A DNA stretch of 8,741 bases from contig CALCIB010000095.1 of NCBI GenBank assembly GCA_937907525.1, forward strand, positions 1 to 8,741, written 5' to 3'. The notes under the pieces are model-generated. The model searched no databases. It saw only the letters and a program-made list of their open reading frames with translations, and was not told the origin of the DNA. Each line of letters opens with the position of its first letter. Position 1 is the stretch's first letter. Positions 1 to 7,160 of the stretch are shown piece by piece. Source of the stretch: an uncultured Planctomycetales bacterium. Its GTDB lineage: Bacteria > Planctomycetota > Planctomycetia > Isosphaerales > Isosphaeraceae. The position numbers and the translations under genes are program-made.

Positions 1-157
1 GACCGCGAAGCGGTCAGATGAGGGGGACGACACGCGAGAAGGCCGTCGCGATCCAAGAGCCAGCCCGACCGGCTCGGCATTCCAACGGTCGTCTGGCTCG
101 TCTCCCCCCTCATCCGGCCCTTCGGGCCACCTTCCCCCGCGAGGGGGGAAGGCCGTT
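1..157. repeat. REP/BIME-like composite repeat, copy 1 (cut by window start)
   Basis: Two kinds of palindrome are arranged head-to-head around a spacer. Positions 1-15 are GACCGC-GAA-GCGGTC. Positions 116-128 are GGCCC-TTC-GGGCC. Positions 130-152 are a 9-bp stem, CCTTCCCCC/GGGGGAAGG. GATGAGGGGG (18-27) and CCCCCCTCATC (104-114) sit next to the inner palindromes in opposite orientation. The copy ends in GGCCGTT (151-157), matching the ends of the other copies. From 1 to 122 it has the same length, 122 nt, as the reverse complement of 6160-6281, with clear identity at both ends and a diverged middle. The expected outer hairpin on the left lies outside the window. No open frame here looks real. 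The REP/BIME label is by analogy; no RAYT transposase is visible in the window. Confidence 0.85.
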
Positions 158-348
158 ATGCCGATCGCGACGCCCTTATGGGACAGACTCTAATGGGAAT
201 GACGGGCGCGTCGGATAGGCTCGAACGACCGGCGGCGCGCCCCAAGGAGGATTCGAGGCGAGGAGGGCGAACCCCCTACCTGTCCGGGCGTAAACGTGTT
301 AGACTTGGGGCGACCGAAGATCACGACGCCCGTCGGCGGGTGGTTCTC
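158..348. other. Leader upstream of the histidine kinase, nothing recognised
   Basis: This is GC-rich sequence between the copy-1 repeat and the ribosome binding site of the kinase gene. I found no convincing -35/-10 pair, hairpin with a T-tract, tRNA or small gene. A GTG at 296 is in frame with the kinase, but it has no Shine-Dalgarno-like sequence in front of it. The kinase promoter probably lies here or in the repeat, but I cannot place it. Confidence 0.4.
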
Positions 349-355
349 AAGGGGG
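349..355 (+). promoter_or_regulatory. Ribosome binding site that decides the kinase start
   Basis: AAGGGGG lies 6 nt before the ATG at 362. The alternative in-frame GTG at 296 has no purine-rich sequence at the right distance, and the 22 residues it would add contain no recognisable domain. This favours ATG 362 as the start. Confidence 0.6.
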
Positions 356-361
356 CCGCGG

Positions 362-3265
362 ATGGAAGTCGGCGAGTGGGACGGGACGGCGGCCGAGGAC
401 GTCGCGGACGTCCGGGAGGCGCGGTCGCGCGCCGAGGAGGCGCTCGAGGCCGAGCGCGAACGGTCGCGGATCACCCTGGCGAGCATCGGCGACGGCGTCA
501 TCAGCACCGACGCCCAGGGGCGCGTGACGTTCCTCAACCGGGCCGCGGAGGCGTTGACCGGCTGGAGCGTGGCGGAGGCGGTCGGCCGGCCGCTGCCGGA
601 GGTCTATCGGATCGTCAACCAGTACACGCGGCTGGCGGTGGAATCGCCGGCGATCGTGGCGTTGCGCGAGGGGGTGGTCGTCGGCCTGGCGAACCACACG
701 ATCCTGATGGCGCGCGACGGTTCCGAACGGCCCATAGCCGACAGCGCCGCGCCGATGTACGACGCGGACGGCGAGGCGATCGGCGCCGTCCTGGTCTTCC
801 GCGACGCGGCCCGCAAGGTCAGGGCGGAGGAGGCGGCGAGCCGGCTGGCGGCGATCGTGGAGAACTCCGACGACGCGATCGTCAGCAAGGGGCTCGACGG
901 CGTGGTCCGCACCTGGAACGGCGCGGCGGAGCGGCTATTCGGCTGGAAGGCCGAGGAGGCGGTGGGCAAGACGTTGGCCGAATTGATCATCCCCCCCGAC
1001 CGCCATGACGAGGAGGTCGAGATCCTGGCGAGACTCGGCCGGGGCGAGCGGGTGGAGCCGTTCGAGACGGTTCGGGTCCGCAAGGACGGCGCCCTGGTGG
1101 AGATTTCCGCGTCGATGTCGCCGATCCGGGACGACGAGGGGCGGGTGGTCGCCGCGTCCAAGATCGCCCGGGACATCAGCGCCGCCAAGGCCGCCCGCCG
1201 CGAGCTGGTCGAAAGTCACGCCCGGCTGGACTACGCCGCGAGGCTCTCCGGCCTCGGCTTCTGGCACTGCGAGCTTCCCTTCGGCGAATTGATCTGGGAC
1301 GACCGGGTCCGTGAGCATTTCTGGATCGCGCCCGGCGAGCGGGTCACGATCGAGACGTACTACGACCGCATCCATCCCGACGACCGCGAGTCGACCCGAG
1401 CGGCCATCGAGGAGGCGATCGCCCGCGGCGGCCACTTCGACGTCAAGCACCGCACCGTCGACCCGGCCGGCGGCGGCGTCAAGTGGATTCACGCCCTCGG
1501 CGGGGCCGCCTACGACGCCCGGGGGAAGCCGACGCGGTTCGACGGCGTCAGCGTCGACGTGACCGCGCGGCGGCTGGACGAGGAGCGGCTCGCCCGGCTG
1601 CTGGAGCGCGAGCGCGAGTTGAGCAAGACGCTCTTGCGCGTCGACCGCGCCGGGCTGGCCATCCACGCCGCCGGCTCGCTCGACGACGTCATGCGGGCGA
1701 TCGCCCGCGAGGCCCGCGACGTGATCGGCGCGCATCAGGCGATCGCCAGCTTGACCACCGACGAACGGGGGGGGCAGGCCATCAGCGCCGCCTCCTTCTC
1801 CGACAAGTACGCCCGCTGGTCGGACTACGCCGAAGAGACCACCGGCGAGGGGATCTACGCCGAGGTCGCGCGGACGAATCGGTCGATGCGGATGACCCAG
1901 GCCGAACTGGAGTCGCACCCCGCCTGGCGCGGCTTCGGCGCCCACGCCGACGGCCACCCGCCGATGCGGGGCTGGCTGGCCGTCCCCCTGATCGGCGGCG
2001 ACGGCCGCAACCTCGGGCTGTTGCAGCTCTCCGACAAGTACGAGGGGGAGTTCGTCGCCGAGGACGAGGCGTTCGCCATGCAGATCGCCCGCATCGCCTC
2101 GGTGGCGATCGAGAACGCCCGGCTCTACGCCGAACTTCGCGAACAGGACCGCCGCAAGGGGGAGTTCCTGGCGGTGCTCGGCCACGAGCTGCGCAACCCC
2201 CTGGTCCCGCTCCGCAACGGCCTGCACCTGTTGCGCCTGGCCTCCGACCCCGAGAGCCTGGCCCGCTCCCGCGCCATGATGGAGCGACAACTCGGCCACA
2301 TGGTCCGCCTGATCGACGACCTGCTGGACGTCTCGCGGATCAACGAGAACAAGATGCAATTGCATCGCGATTGGACGACGCTTCGGGACGTGGCCGCCGC
2401 CGCCCTGGAGACGACCGGGCCCTTGATCGAGCAGGCCGGCCACGCCCTGACCGTCGACCTGCCGCGGGAGCCGACGCCCCTGTTCGTCGATCTCACGAGG
2501 ATGGCCCAGGTCGTCGGCAACCTCCTGTCCAACAGCGCGAAGTACACGCCCCGCGGCGGGCGGATCCGACTCTCCGGCCGGGTCGAGGGCGAGGAGGTCG
2601 CGATCCGCGTCGAGGACGACGGGATCGGCGTGCCGGCCGAGGAGTTGTCGCGGCTGTTCGACATGTTCTCCCAGATCGGCCGGGGTTTGGACCGTTCCAG
2701 CGGCGGCCTGGGGATCGGCCTGGCGCTGGTGAAGGGGTTGGTGGAGATCCACGGCGGGACCGTGGAGGCCCGGAGTCCGGGGCCGGGCCTCGGCAGCGTC
2801 TTCACCGTGCGGCTCCCCCTCTCGGCCGACGCTCCGGCCGCCGCCGAACCCGCCGCCGCGGCCCCGGCGTCGAGCGTCGCCCGGCTTCGGATCCTGGTGG
2901 CCGACGACAACGAGGATTCGGCCGTCTCGATGACGGACCTGCTCGCCGCCCTCGGCGCCGAGGCCCGCTCGGCCCGCGACGGCCTGGAGGCCGTGGCGAC
3001 GGCCGAGGCGTTCCGCCCCGACGTGATCCTGATGGACATGGGCATGCCCCATCTCGACGGCCGCGGCGCCGCCCGCCGGATCCGCCAGGCCTCCTGGGGT
3101 CGCGACGTCCTGATCATCGCCCTGACCGGCTGGGGCCAGGAGACCGACCGCGCCCTCTCCCGCGAGGCCGGCTGCGACGACCACCTCGTCAAGCCCGTCG
3201 ACCTCGCCGACCTCCAAAAGCTCCTCGCCGAGCTCCGCCCCCCGCGCCAGGCGGACGCGCCGTAA
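362..3265 (+). CDS. Hybrid sensor histidine kinase/response regulator (PAS-PAS-PAS-GAF-HisKA-HATPase-REC)
   Basis: Predicted 967-residue soluble kinase that senses an unknown signal, autophosphorylates a histidine and passes the phosphate to its own receiver domain. From ATG 362 the domains are roughly PAS 32-148, PAS 160-276 (with a typical ENSDDAIV...WNGAAERLFG core), PAS 286-403, GAF 433-588, HisKA 595-663, HATPase_c 708-820, an Ala/Pro-rich linker 821-840 and REC 842-958. The H-box GHELRNPL carries His608. The N-box is NLLSNSAKYT (720-729), and the ATP lid has DDGIGV (752-757) and GGLGIGLALV (781-790). The receiver has acidic residues Asp848/849, phosphoacceptor Asp892 (LMDMGMP), Thr922 and Lys944. 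I see no signal peptide or membrane segment, so it should act in the cytoplasm. No partner regulator or output gene is adjacent. A receiver as the last domain suggests a phosphorelay to an Hpt protein elsewhere. The signal cannot be named. It ends with TAA, 11 bp from the end of the convergent pnkp. Confidence 0.95.
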   Translation: MEVGEWDGTAAEDVADVREARSRAEEALEAERERSRITLASIGDGVISTDAQGRVTFLNRAAEALTGWSVAEAVGRPLPEVYRIVNQYTRLAVESPAIVALREGVVVGLANHTILMARDGSERPIADSAAPMYDADGEAIGAVLVFRDAARKVRAEEAASRLAAIVENSDDAIVSKGLDGVVRTWNGAAERLFGWKAEEAVGKTLAELIIPPDRHDEEVEILARLGRGERVEPFETVRVRKDGALVEISASMSPIRDDEGRVVAASKIARDISAAKAARRELVESHARLDYAARLSGLGFWHCELPFGELIWDDRVREHFWIAPGERVTIETYYDRIHPDDRESTRAAIEEAIARGGHFDVKHRTVDPAGGGVKWIHALGGAAYDARGKPTRFDGVSVDVTARRLDEERLARLLERERELSKTLLRVDRAGLAIHAAGSLDDVMRAIAREARDVIGAHQAIASLTTDERGGQAISAASFSDKYARWSDYAEETTGEGIYAEVARTNRSMRMTQAELESHPAWRGFGAHADGHPPMRGWLAVPLIGGDGRNLGLLQLSDKYEGEFVAEDEAFAMQIARIASVAIENARLYAELREQDRRKGEFLAVLGHELRNPLVPLRNGLHLLRLASDPESLARSRAMMERQLGHMVRLIDDLLDVSRINENKMQLHRDWTTLRDVAAAALETTGPLIEQAGHALTVDLPREPTPLFVDLTRMAQVVGNLLSNSAKYTPRGGRIRLSGRVEGEEVAIRVEDDGIGVPAEELSRLFDMFSQIGRGLDRSSGGLGIGLALVKGLVEIHGGTVEARSPGPGLGSVFTVRLPLSADAPAAAEPAAAAPASSVARLRILVADDNEDSAVSMTDLLAALGAEARSARDGLEAVATAEAFRPDVILMDMGMPHLDGRGAARRIRQASWGRDVLIIALTGWGQETDRALSREAGCDDHLVKPVDLADLQKLLAELRPPRQADAP

Positions 3266-3276
3266 CGGCCCCCGCG

Positions 3277-5877
3277 TCACAACCTCGGGTCGACCGGCTC
3301 GCTTTCCAGGGCGAGGACGCCGAAGACGCATTCATGGACCCGGCGCAGGGGCTCGCCGCGGACGAAGCGCTCGACGGCCTCCACTCCCAGGGCGAACTCG
3401 CCGAGGGCCAGCGCGCGCTTGCGGCCCAGGCCGCGGGAGCGGAGCCGGGAGAGGTTCGCTTCGGCGTCGTATTCGGGTCCGTAGATGATTCGGAGGTACT
3501 CGCGACCCCGGCACTTCACCGCCGGCTGCGACGCCCCCCGCGTCCCCTTGTGGATGAACGAGAGCGGCTTGACCACCATCCCCTCGCCCCCCTCGCCGGT
3601 CAATTCCTCCCACCAGGCGACACCCTCGGCCTCGCTCGCCGGGTCGGTCACGTCGACGATCCGATAGGGCGTGGCGCGGAGGAGTTCCGGGTCGGCCCGG
3701 CAGATCTCGGCCAGGGTCTCCATGTGCCAGGCGTGGTCCTTGTCGAACCAGGCGCGGCCCTCGGTCGCCAGCAGGTGGAACGGGGCCAGCTTGTAATCCG
3801 AAAGCTCGACCACCGGCCAGCAGTAGCGCCGGTACGCCGCGACGAACCGCTCGACGTCCCCGGCGCGGCGGCGGCAGTCCGCCTCCGCCTCAAGCGCCTT
3901 CGCTCGTTCGTCGCCTTCGAGTCGCGACGAGGCGAATTCAAGCGCCTCGACCGCGCGGGGAAGCGCGGCGGTTCCGGCGGCGCCGACGGCCGCGTATTGC
4001 GACCGCAACAATTCCCTCGCCTTGGCCGACCACGGCATCAACTCGCAGTCGAGCAGCGCCCAGCCGGTCTCCAACCGCTCCCAGAGCCCGGCCGTCGCGA
4101 TCGCCCCGCGGACTCGATCCAGGAACCGGCGCTCCAGGTCGGCGTCGTCGAAGAACCGTCGGCCGGTGCGGGTGACGACGGCCCCGACCGCGTCCTCGAC
4201 GCCGAACCGCTCGCGCGCGGCCCGCTCGTCGCGGCAGGCGACGACCACCGCGCGCGAGCCCATGTGCTTCTCCTGGCAGACGACTCCGGGGGCCCCCTGG
4301 GCCCGGTAGTACGCGAACGCCTCCGCCGGATGCTCCAGCAGGCCGGGCTCTTTGGTCGTCTCGCTGGGGGACATCGTGGGAGGGAGATAGACCAGCCAGC
4401 GCGGATCGGCGGCGAACCGGCTCATGACCTCCAGGGCCGCGGCGGCGTTCTCCTCGCGGATCGTGACGTTGCCGCGGAGGCGCGTGGAAACGATCCGCTT
4501 GCCGATCACGTCCTCAAGATCCAGCATCCGGTCGTGGACCTGCTGGGCCGAGGCCGACGCCCGCGCTTCCGCCGGGAGGAACGGACGGGCGGACTGGTGA
4601 TAGGCGCGGGCGGCGGGGACCGAGACGAGTTCCCGTTCCGGCCAGCGCAGGGCGGTGAGCGCGCCGCCGAAGACGCAGCCGGTGTCGATGTTGATCGCGC
4701 GGTTGAGCCATTCGGCCGTATGGACCGGCGTGTGGCCGTAGACCACCGCCGCCTTGCCGCGGTACTCGCGCGCCCAGTCGATCCGGACGTGAAGGCCGAA
4801 CTCGTCGGTCTCGCCGGTGGTCTCGCCGTAGAGGGCGAACTCGCGAACCGCGCCGGAGCCCCGGCCCTGCATCGACTCCTTCATTCCGGCGTGCGCGACG
4901 ACCACCTCGCCGCCGTCGAGGACGTAGTGGCTGACCAGGCCGTCGATGAACGCCGCGGCCTCCTCGACGAACGGCCCGCGGACGTCGTCGGGGAGAGCGT
5001 CGATCTCGGCGAGGGTCTCGGCCAGGCCGTGGGTGATCTGGACGTTCTTGCCGCGCAGCTTTCGGAGCAGCTTCACGTCGTGGTTGCCCGGCACGCACAG
5101 CGCCGAGCCGGCCTTGACCATCGTCGCCACGATCCGAAGCGCGTCGACGACGCGGGGGCCGCGGTCGACCAGGTCGCCGACGAACACGGCCTTGCGACCG
5201 GCCGGATGCGCGTAAAGCGGCCCTCCCGTCAGCGAGGGACCGCGCGGAGCGTCCGCGACGACCTCGTATCCGAGCTTCCCCAGCAGCGTTTCCAACTCGT
5301 CGGCGCAGCCGTGGACGTCGCCGATGAAGTCGAACGGGCCGCGGTCGTCGGAGCGGTCGTTCCAGAGCGGGACGCGCTCGATGGTCGCCGCCTCGACCTC
5401 CTCGATCGACTTCAGGACGAAGACGTGTCGGAAGCCCTCCTTCCGAAGCCCCCGCAGCGACCGCCGCAGTTGCGACGCCTGGTTGCGGACGACGTGCGGG
5501 CCGAAGTCGCGGTCGGCGCGGTCGAGGTTGCGCTCCCGGCAGAGGGCTTCGGGCATGTCCAGGACGATCGCGACCGGCAGGCAGTGGAACTTGCGCGCCA
5601 GCGCCACCAACGGCCGGCGTGCCTCGGGCTGGACGTTGGTGGCGTCCACGACGGTCAACCGCCCCCGCTCCAGCCGCTTCGCCGCGACGAAGTGCAGCGC
5701 CTCGAAGGCGTCGCGGGTCGCGTCCTGGGAGTTCTCGTCGTCGGAGACCAACCCCCGGTAGACGTCGGATGAAAGGATCTCGGTGGGAAGGAAGTGCTTG
5801 CGCGCGAACGTGCTCTTCCCCGATCCGCTGGGGCCGATCAAAACGACGAGGGACAGCTTGGGGATGGAAAGGTTCAT
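3277..5877 (-). CDS. pnkp: Polynucleotide kinase-phosphatase/RNA ligase Pnkp (bacterial RNA repair)
   Basis: 866-residue three-domain RNA end-healing and sealing enzyme, close to the length known for the Clostridium thermocellum protein. N-terminal 5'-OH kinase, about 1-170: P-loop GPSGSGKS at 15-22 (Lys21, Ser22), then SSDVYR with Asp38 and Arg41. Central metallophosphoesterase, about 180-420, which removes 2',3'-cyclic phosphate: GDVHG (Asp187, His189), GDLVDRG (234-240), GNHD (264-267), His329 in VAHAG, and GHTPVH (381-386). C-terminal adenylyltransferase/ligase, about 460-866: nucleotidyl lysine Lys537 in EKHMGSR, LLDCELMPW (608-616), EGMVVK (765-770) and VKCRGREYLRI (787-797). No key residue appears to be missing. 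The ATG at 5877 is supported because Lys21, Ser22, Asp38 and Arg41 have the same numbers as in the characterised enzyme, as I recall it. I see no good Shine-Dalgarno before this ATG. Its partner hen1 lies upstream on the same strand, separated by a HEAT gene and a repeat block. Pnkp seals efficiently only when Hen1 is present. Confidence 0.97.
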   Translation of the reverse strand: MNLSIPKLSLVVLIGPSGSGKSTFARKHFLPTEILSSDVYRGLVSDDENSQDATRDAFEALHFVAAKRLERGRLTVVDATNVQPEARRPLVALARKFHCLPVAIVLDMPEALCRERNLDRADRDFGPHVVRNQASQLRRSLRGLRKEGFRHVFVLKSIEEVEAATIERVPLWNDRSDDRGPFDFIGDVHGCADELETLLGKLGYEVVADAPRGPSLTGGPLYAHPAGRKAVFVGDLVDRGPRVVDALRIVATMVKAGSALCVPGNHDVKLLRKLRGKNVQITHGLAETLAEIDALPDDVRGPFVEEAAAFIDGLVSHYVLDGGEVVVAHAGMKESMQGRGSGAVREFALYGETTGETDEFGLHVRIDWAREYRGKAAVVYGHTPVHTAEWLNRAINIDTGCVFGGALTALRWPERELVSVPAARAYHQSARPFLPAEARASASAQQVHDRMLDLEDVIGKRIVSTRLRGNVTIREENAAAALEVMSRFAADPRWLVYLPPTMSPSETTKEPGLLEHPAEAFAYYRAQGAPGVVCQEKHMGSRAVVVACRDERAARERFGVEDAVGAVVTRTGRRFFDDADLERRFLDRVRGAIATAGLWERLETGWALLDCELMPWSAKARELLRSQYAAVGAAGTAALPRAVEALEFASSRLEGDERAKALEAEADCRRRAGDVERFVAAYRRYCWPVVELSDYKLAPFHLLATEGRAWFDKDHAWHMETLAEICRADPELLRATPYRIVDVTDPASEAEGVAWWEELTGEGGEGMVVKPLSFIHKGTRGASQPAVKCRGREYLRIIYGPEYDAEANLSRLRSRGLGRKRALALGEFALGVEAVERFVRGEPLRRVHECVFGVLALESEPVDPRL

Positions 5878-5949
5878 GGCGATGGTCGATGTTTAACGTA
5901 TTTTAATGTGTTCAACGCCCTTCCCCCCTCGCGGGGGAAGGTGGCCCGA

Positions 5950-6158
5950 GGAACGCCGCCGAAACAACTTGTCGAATCCATGCGACGAAGATAGGGAACC
6001 ACGGAGTCACCGAGGACACGGAGAGAGAGAACGAGGAGCGATCCGGCCGTCTTTAATCATTGAATTTATAAATTCATTTATTTTCAATTCTCAATTTCCT
6101 CTCCGTGCCCTCCGTGACTCCGTGGTTCCATTCCGGGAAGTTGTTTCGGCGGCGTTCC
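5950..6158. mobile_element. 209-bp MITE-like inverted-repeat element inserted in a REP-like hairpin
   Basis: Perfect 21-bp terminal inverted repeats occupy 5950-5970 and 6138-6158, starting GGAACGCCGCCGAAAC. Inside them is a second inverted repeat of 31 bp with two mismatches (5995-6025 against 6099-6129), built on the phrase CCACGGAGTCAC. The centre is AT-rich and contains a perfect 16-bp palindrome, TGAATTTATAAATTCA (6061-6076). There is no transposase and no plausible frame, so any movement would need an enzyme supplied elsewhere. The flanks read GGCCCGA on the left and AAGGGCC on the right, so the insertion point is the loop of the composite repeat's second palindrome. At most one base (A) is duplicated. 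A dispersed intergenic repeat of non-transposon origin is an alternative. Confidence 0.65.
6065..6094 (-). promoter_or_regulatory. Candidate sigma70-like promoter inside the inserted element, pointing to pnkp
   Basis: On the - strand there is TTGAGA (6094-6089), an 18-nt spacer and TATAAA (6070-6065). This could drive pnkp, whose start is about 190 bp further on. The surrounding 50 bases are very AT-rich, so chance matches are likely, and the call rests on sequence resemblance only. Confidence 0.25.
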
Positions 6159-6344
6159 AAGGGCCGGATGAGAGGGAGGACGCGCAAGAGGGCCGCCGAC
6201 GTCCAAGGCTTGCCGGACGGGCTTTCGCGAATGCCAACGGCCTTTCGCGCGTCATCCCCCTCATCTGACCGCTTCGCGGTCTGTCTTCCCCCGCGAGGGG
6301 GGAAGACCGTTCACGTCTCCAAAAATCCACGGTGGCGAAAGTGT

Positions 6345-7160
6345 TCAAGCGGGCGCGCACGCCTCGATCGCGCTTTCCAACGCCATCCGCCAGGATTCGT
6401 CGTCTTGGGGGGACCGCAGCGCCTGAAGAAGCGGAAGGAGTTCGGGATCGCTCATTTCCTCGGCGGCCTCAAGGTCGTAGCTGTCGACGTCGTCCGCGGC
6501 CAATCGCTCGCGCAGGCTCGGCGAGACGGCGAGGTCCTTCCGCCGCGCCAGGCCGACGAGGGCCTCGCCGCGGGCGTCGGGATCCTCGTCGTTCAGGCGG
6601 GCCTTGAGCGCGGCGCGGATCTCGGGCTTGTCGACCTCGATCATGGAGCCCAGGCCGAACGTCGACCAGTCGCGGACCTTGGGGTCCGAGTCGCGCGACA
6701 GTTCGATCAGGCCGGCGACCGCCCAGGGCTCGGTCAGCGTCGACAACGCATGGACGATCGAGTAGCGGACGTCGGCATCGGGATGCCGTAGGAACCTCAG
6801 CGAGGCGCGGCGGCCGTCCGTCCCGTCCTGATGGGCCAGGGCGCTGATGACGGCCGCCAGCGCCGCCGCATCCGTCTCGAACTCCAGCCGGGGCAGGAGG
6901 ATCGCCTTCACCTCGTCCGAGTAAGGGCGACCCGGACAGCCCAACTGGGCGAGGACCTCGGCCCCGACCCGCCGCTCCAACGGGCAATCGCTTCGGGCGA
7001 GTGCCGCGGCGCGGTCGAGGACTTCGCGGGATCCCCGGTGGTGGAGGGTCATGACCGCGTCCCACGCGACGTCCTCGTCGGGCTCGGAGAGCGCGACGTT
7101 GAACAGGTCGTCGATGGATCGCGCGTCGTTCTCCGGATCAACGAACAAATCACGTTTCAC
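6345..7160 (-). CDS. HEAT-repeat protein coupled to hen1
   Basis: 271-residue protein made of tandem amphipathic helix pairs of the HEAT type. The clearest repeats are near residues 60-90, 97-125, 128-157 (HPDADVRYSIVHALSTL) and 158-190 (DSDPKVRDWSTFGLGSM), with a weaker one at 192-220 (DEDPDARGEALVGLARR). No catalytic motif, signal peptide or membrane segment is visible. By hand count it has 54 Asp/Glu and 32 Lys/Arg, so it is strongly acidic, which favours protein binding over direct RNA or DNA binding. It starts with GTG at 7160, inside the last codons of hen1. The genes overlap by 11 bp in different frames, so translation is probably coupled. A G-rich stretch (GGGGG) about 10 nt before the GTG may serve as ribosome binding site. 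HEAT folds usually serve as scaffolds, so a role in holding or regulating the Hen1-Pnkp complex is a reasonable guess. Nothing in the sequence proves this, and it could be an unrelated passenger gene. Confidence 0.9.
   Translation of the reverse strand: MKRDLFVDPENDARSIDDLFNVALSEPDEDVAWDAVMTLHHRGSREVLDRAAALARSDCPLERRVGAEVLAQLGCPGRPYSDEVKAILLPRLEFETDAAALAAVISALAHQDGTDGRRASLRFLRHPDADVRYSIVHALSTLTEPWAVAGLIELSRDSDPKVRDWSTFGLGSMIEVDKPEIRAALKARLNDEDPDARGEALVGLARRKDLAVSPSLRERLAADDVDSYDLEAAEEMSDPELLPLLQALRSPQDDESWRMALESAIEACAPA

Larger units (their letters stand above)
5914..6311. repeat. REP/BIME-like composite repeat, copy 2, split by an inserted element
   Basis: The unit runs from AACGCCC (5914-5920) to GACCGTT (6305-6311). 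The left half has the stem CCTTCCCCC/GGGGGAAGG at 5919-5941 and then GGCCCGA at 5943-5949. The right half resumes at 6159 with AAGGGCCGGATGAG, continues through a spacer to CCCCCTCATC (6256-6265), GACCGC-TTC-GCGGTC (6267-6281) and a 10-bp stem GTCTTCCCCC/GGGGGAAGAC (6283-6307). Removing the 209 bases at 5950-6158 rejoins a GGCCCGA(A)AGGGCC palindrome and leaves a unit of about 189 bp. That is about the size copy 1 would have if completed. The block lies between the HEAT gene and pnkp, and would be transcribed if the whole cluster is one message. Neither outer hairpin is followed by a T-tract, so intrinsic termination is not obvious. Confidence 0.85.

Noticed and set aside
1..157. CRISPR array or tandem repeat suggested by recurring GC hairpins
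   Set aside because: Copies are dispersed, inverted and few, with no regular repeat-spacer spacing and no cas genes.
296..361. N-terminal extension of the kinase from GTG 296
   Set aside because: No ribosome binding site precedes it and it adds no domain sequence; ATG 362 has AAGGGGG at a good distance. The longer form is not fully excluded.
935..3331. A - strand open frame of 798 codons antisense to the histidine kinase
   Set aside because: Low-complexity Gly/Arg/Val/Asp-rich product with no family motif; a mirror of the kinase coding sequence.
1483..5772. A + strand open frame of 1429 codons spanning the end of the kinase and the antisense of pnkp
   Set aside because: It is rich in Arg, Pro and Gly, has no domain, and overlaps two proteins with full motif sets. 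Long shadow frames are expected at this GC content.
5881..5916. Promoter for pnkp in the AT-rich gap (TTGAAC with TTAAAC)
   Set aside because: The spacer would be only 13 nt, too short for a sigma70 promoter, and no alternative -10 box fits at 16-18 nt.
6308..6344. Possible terminator after the HEAT gene (CCACCGTGG followed by TTTTT on the - strand)
   Set aside because: The palindrome CCAC-C-GTGG has a one-base loop and cannot form a stable hairpin stem of useful length.
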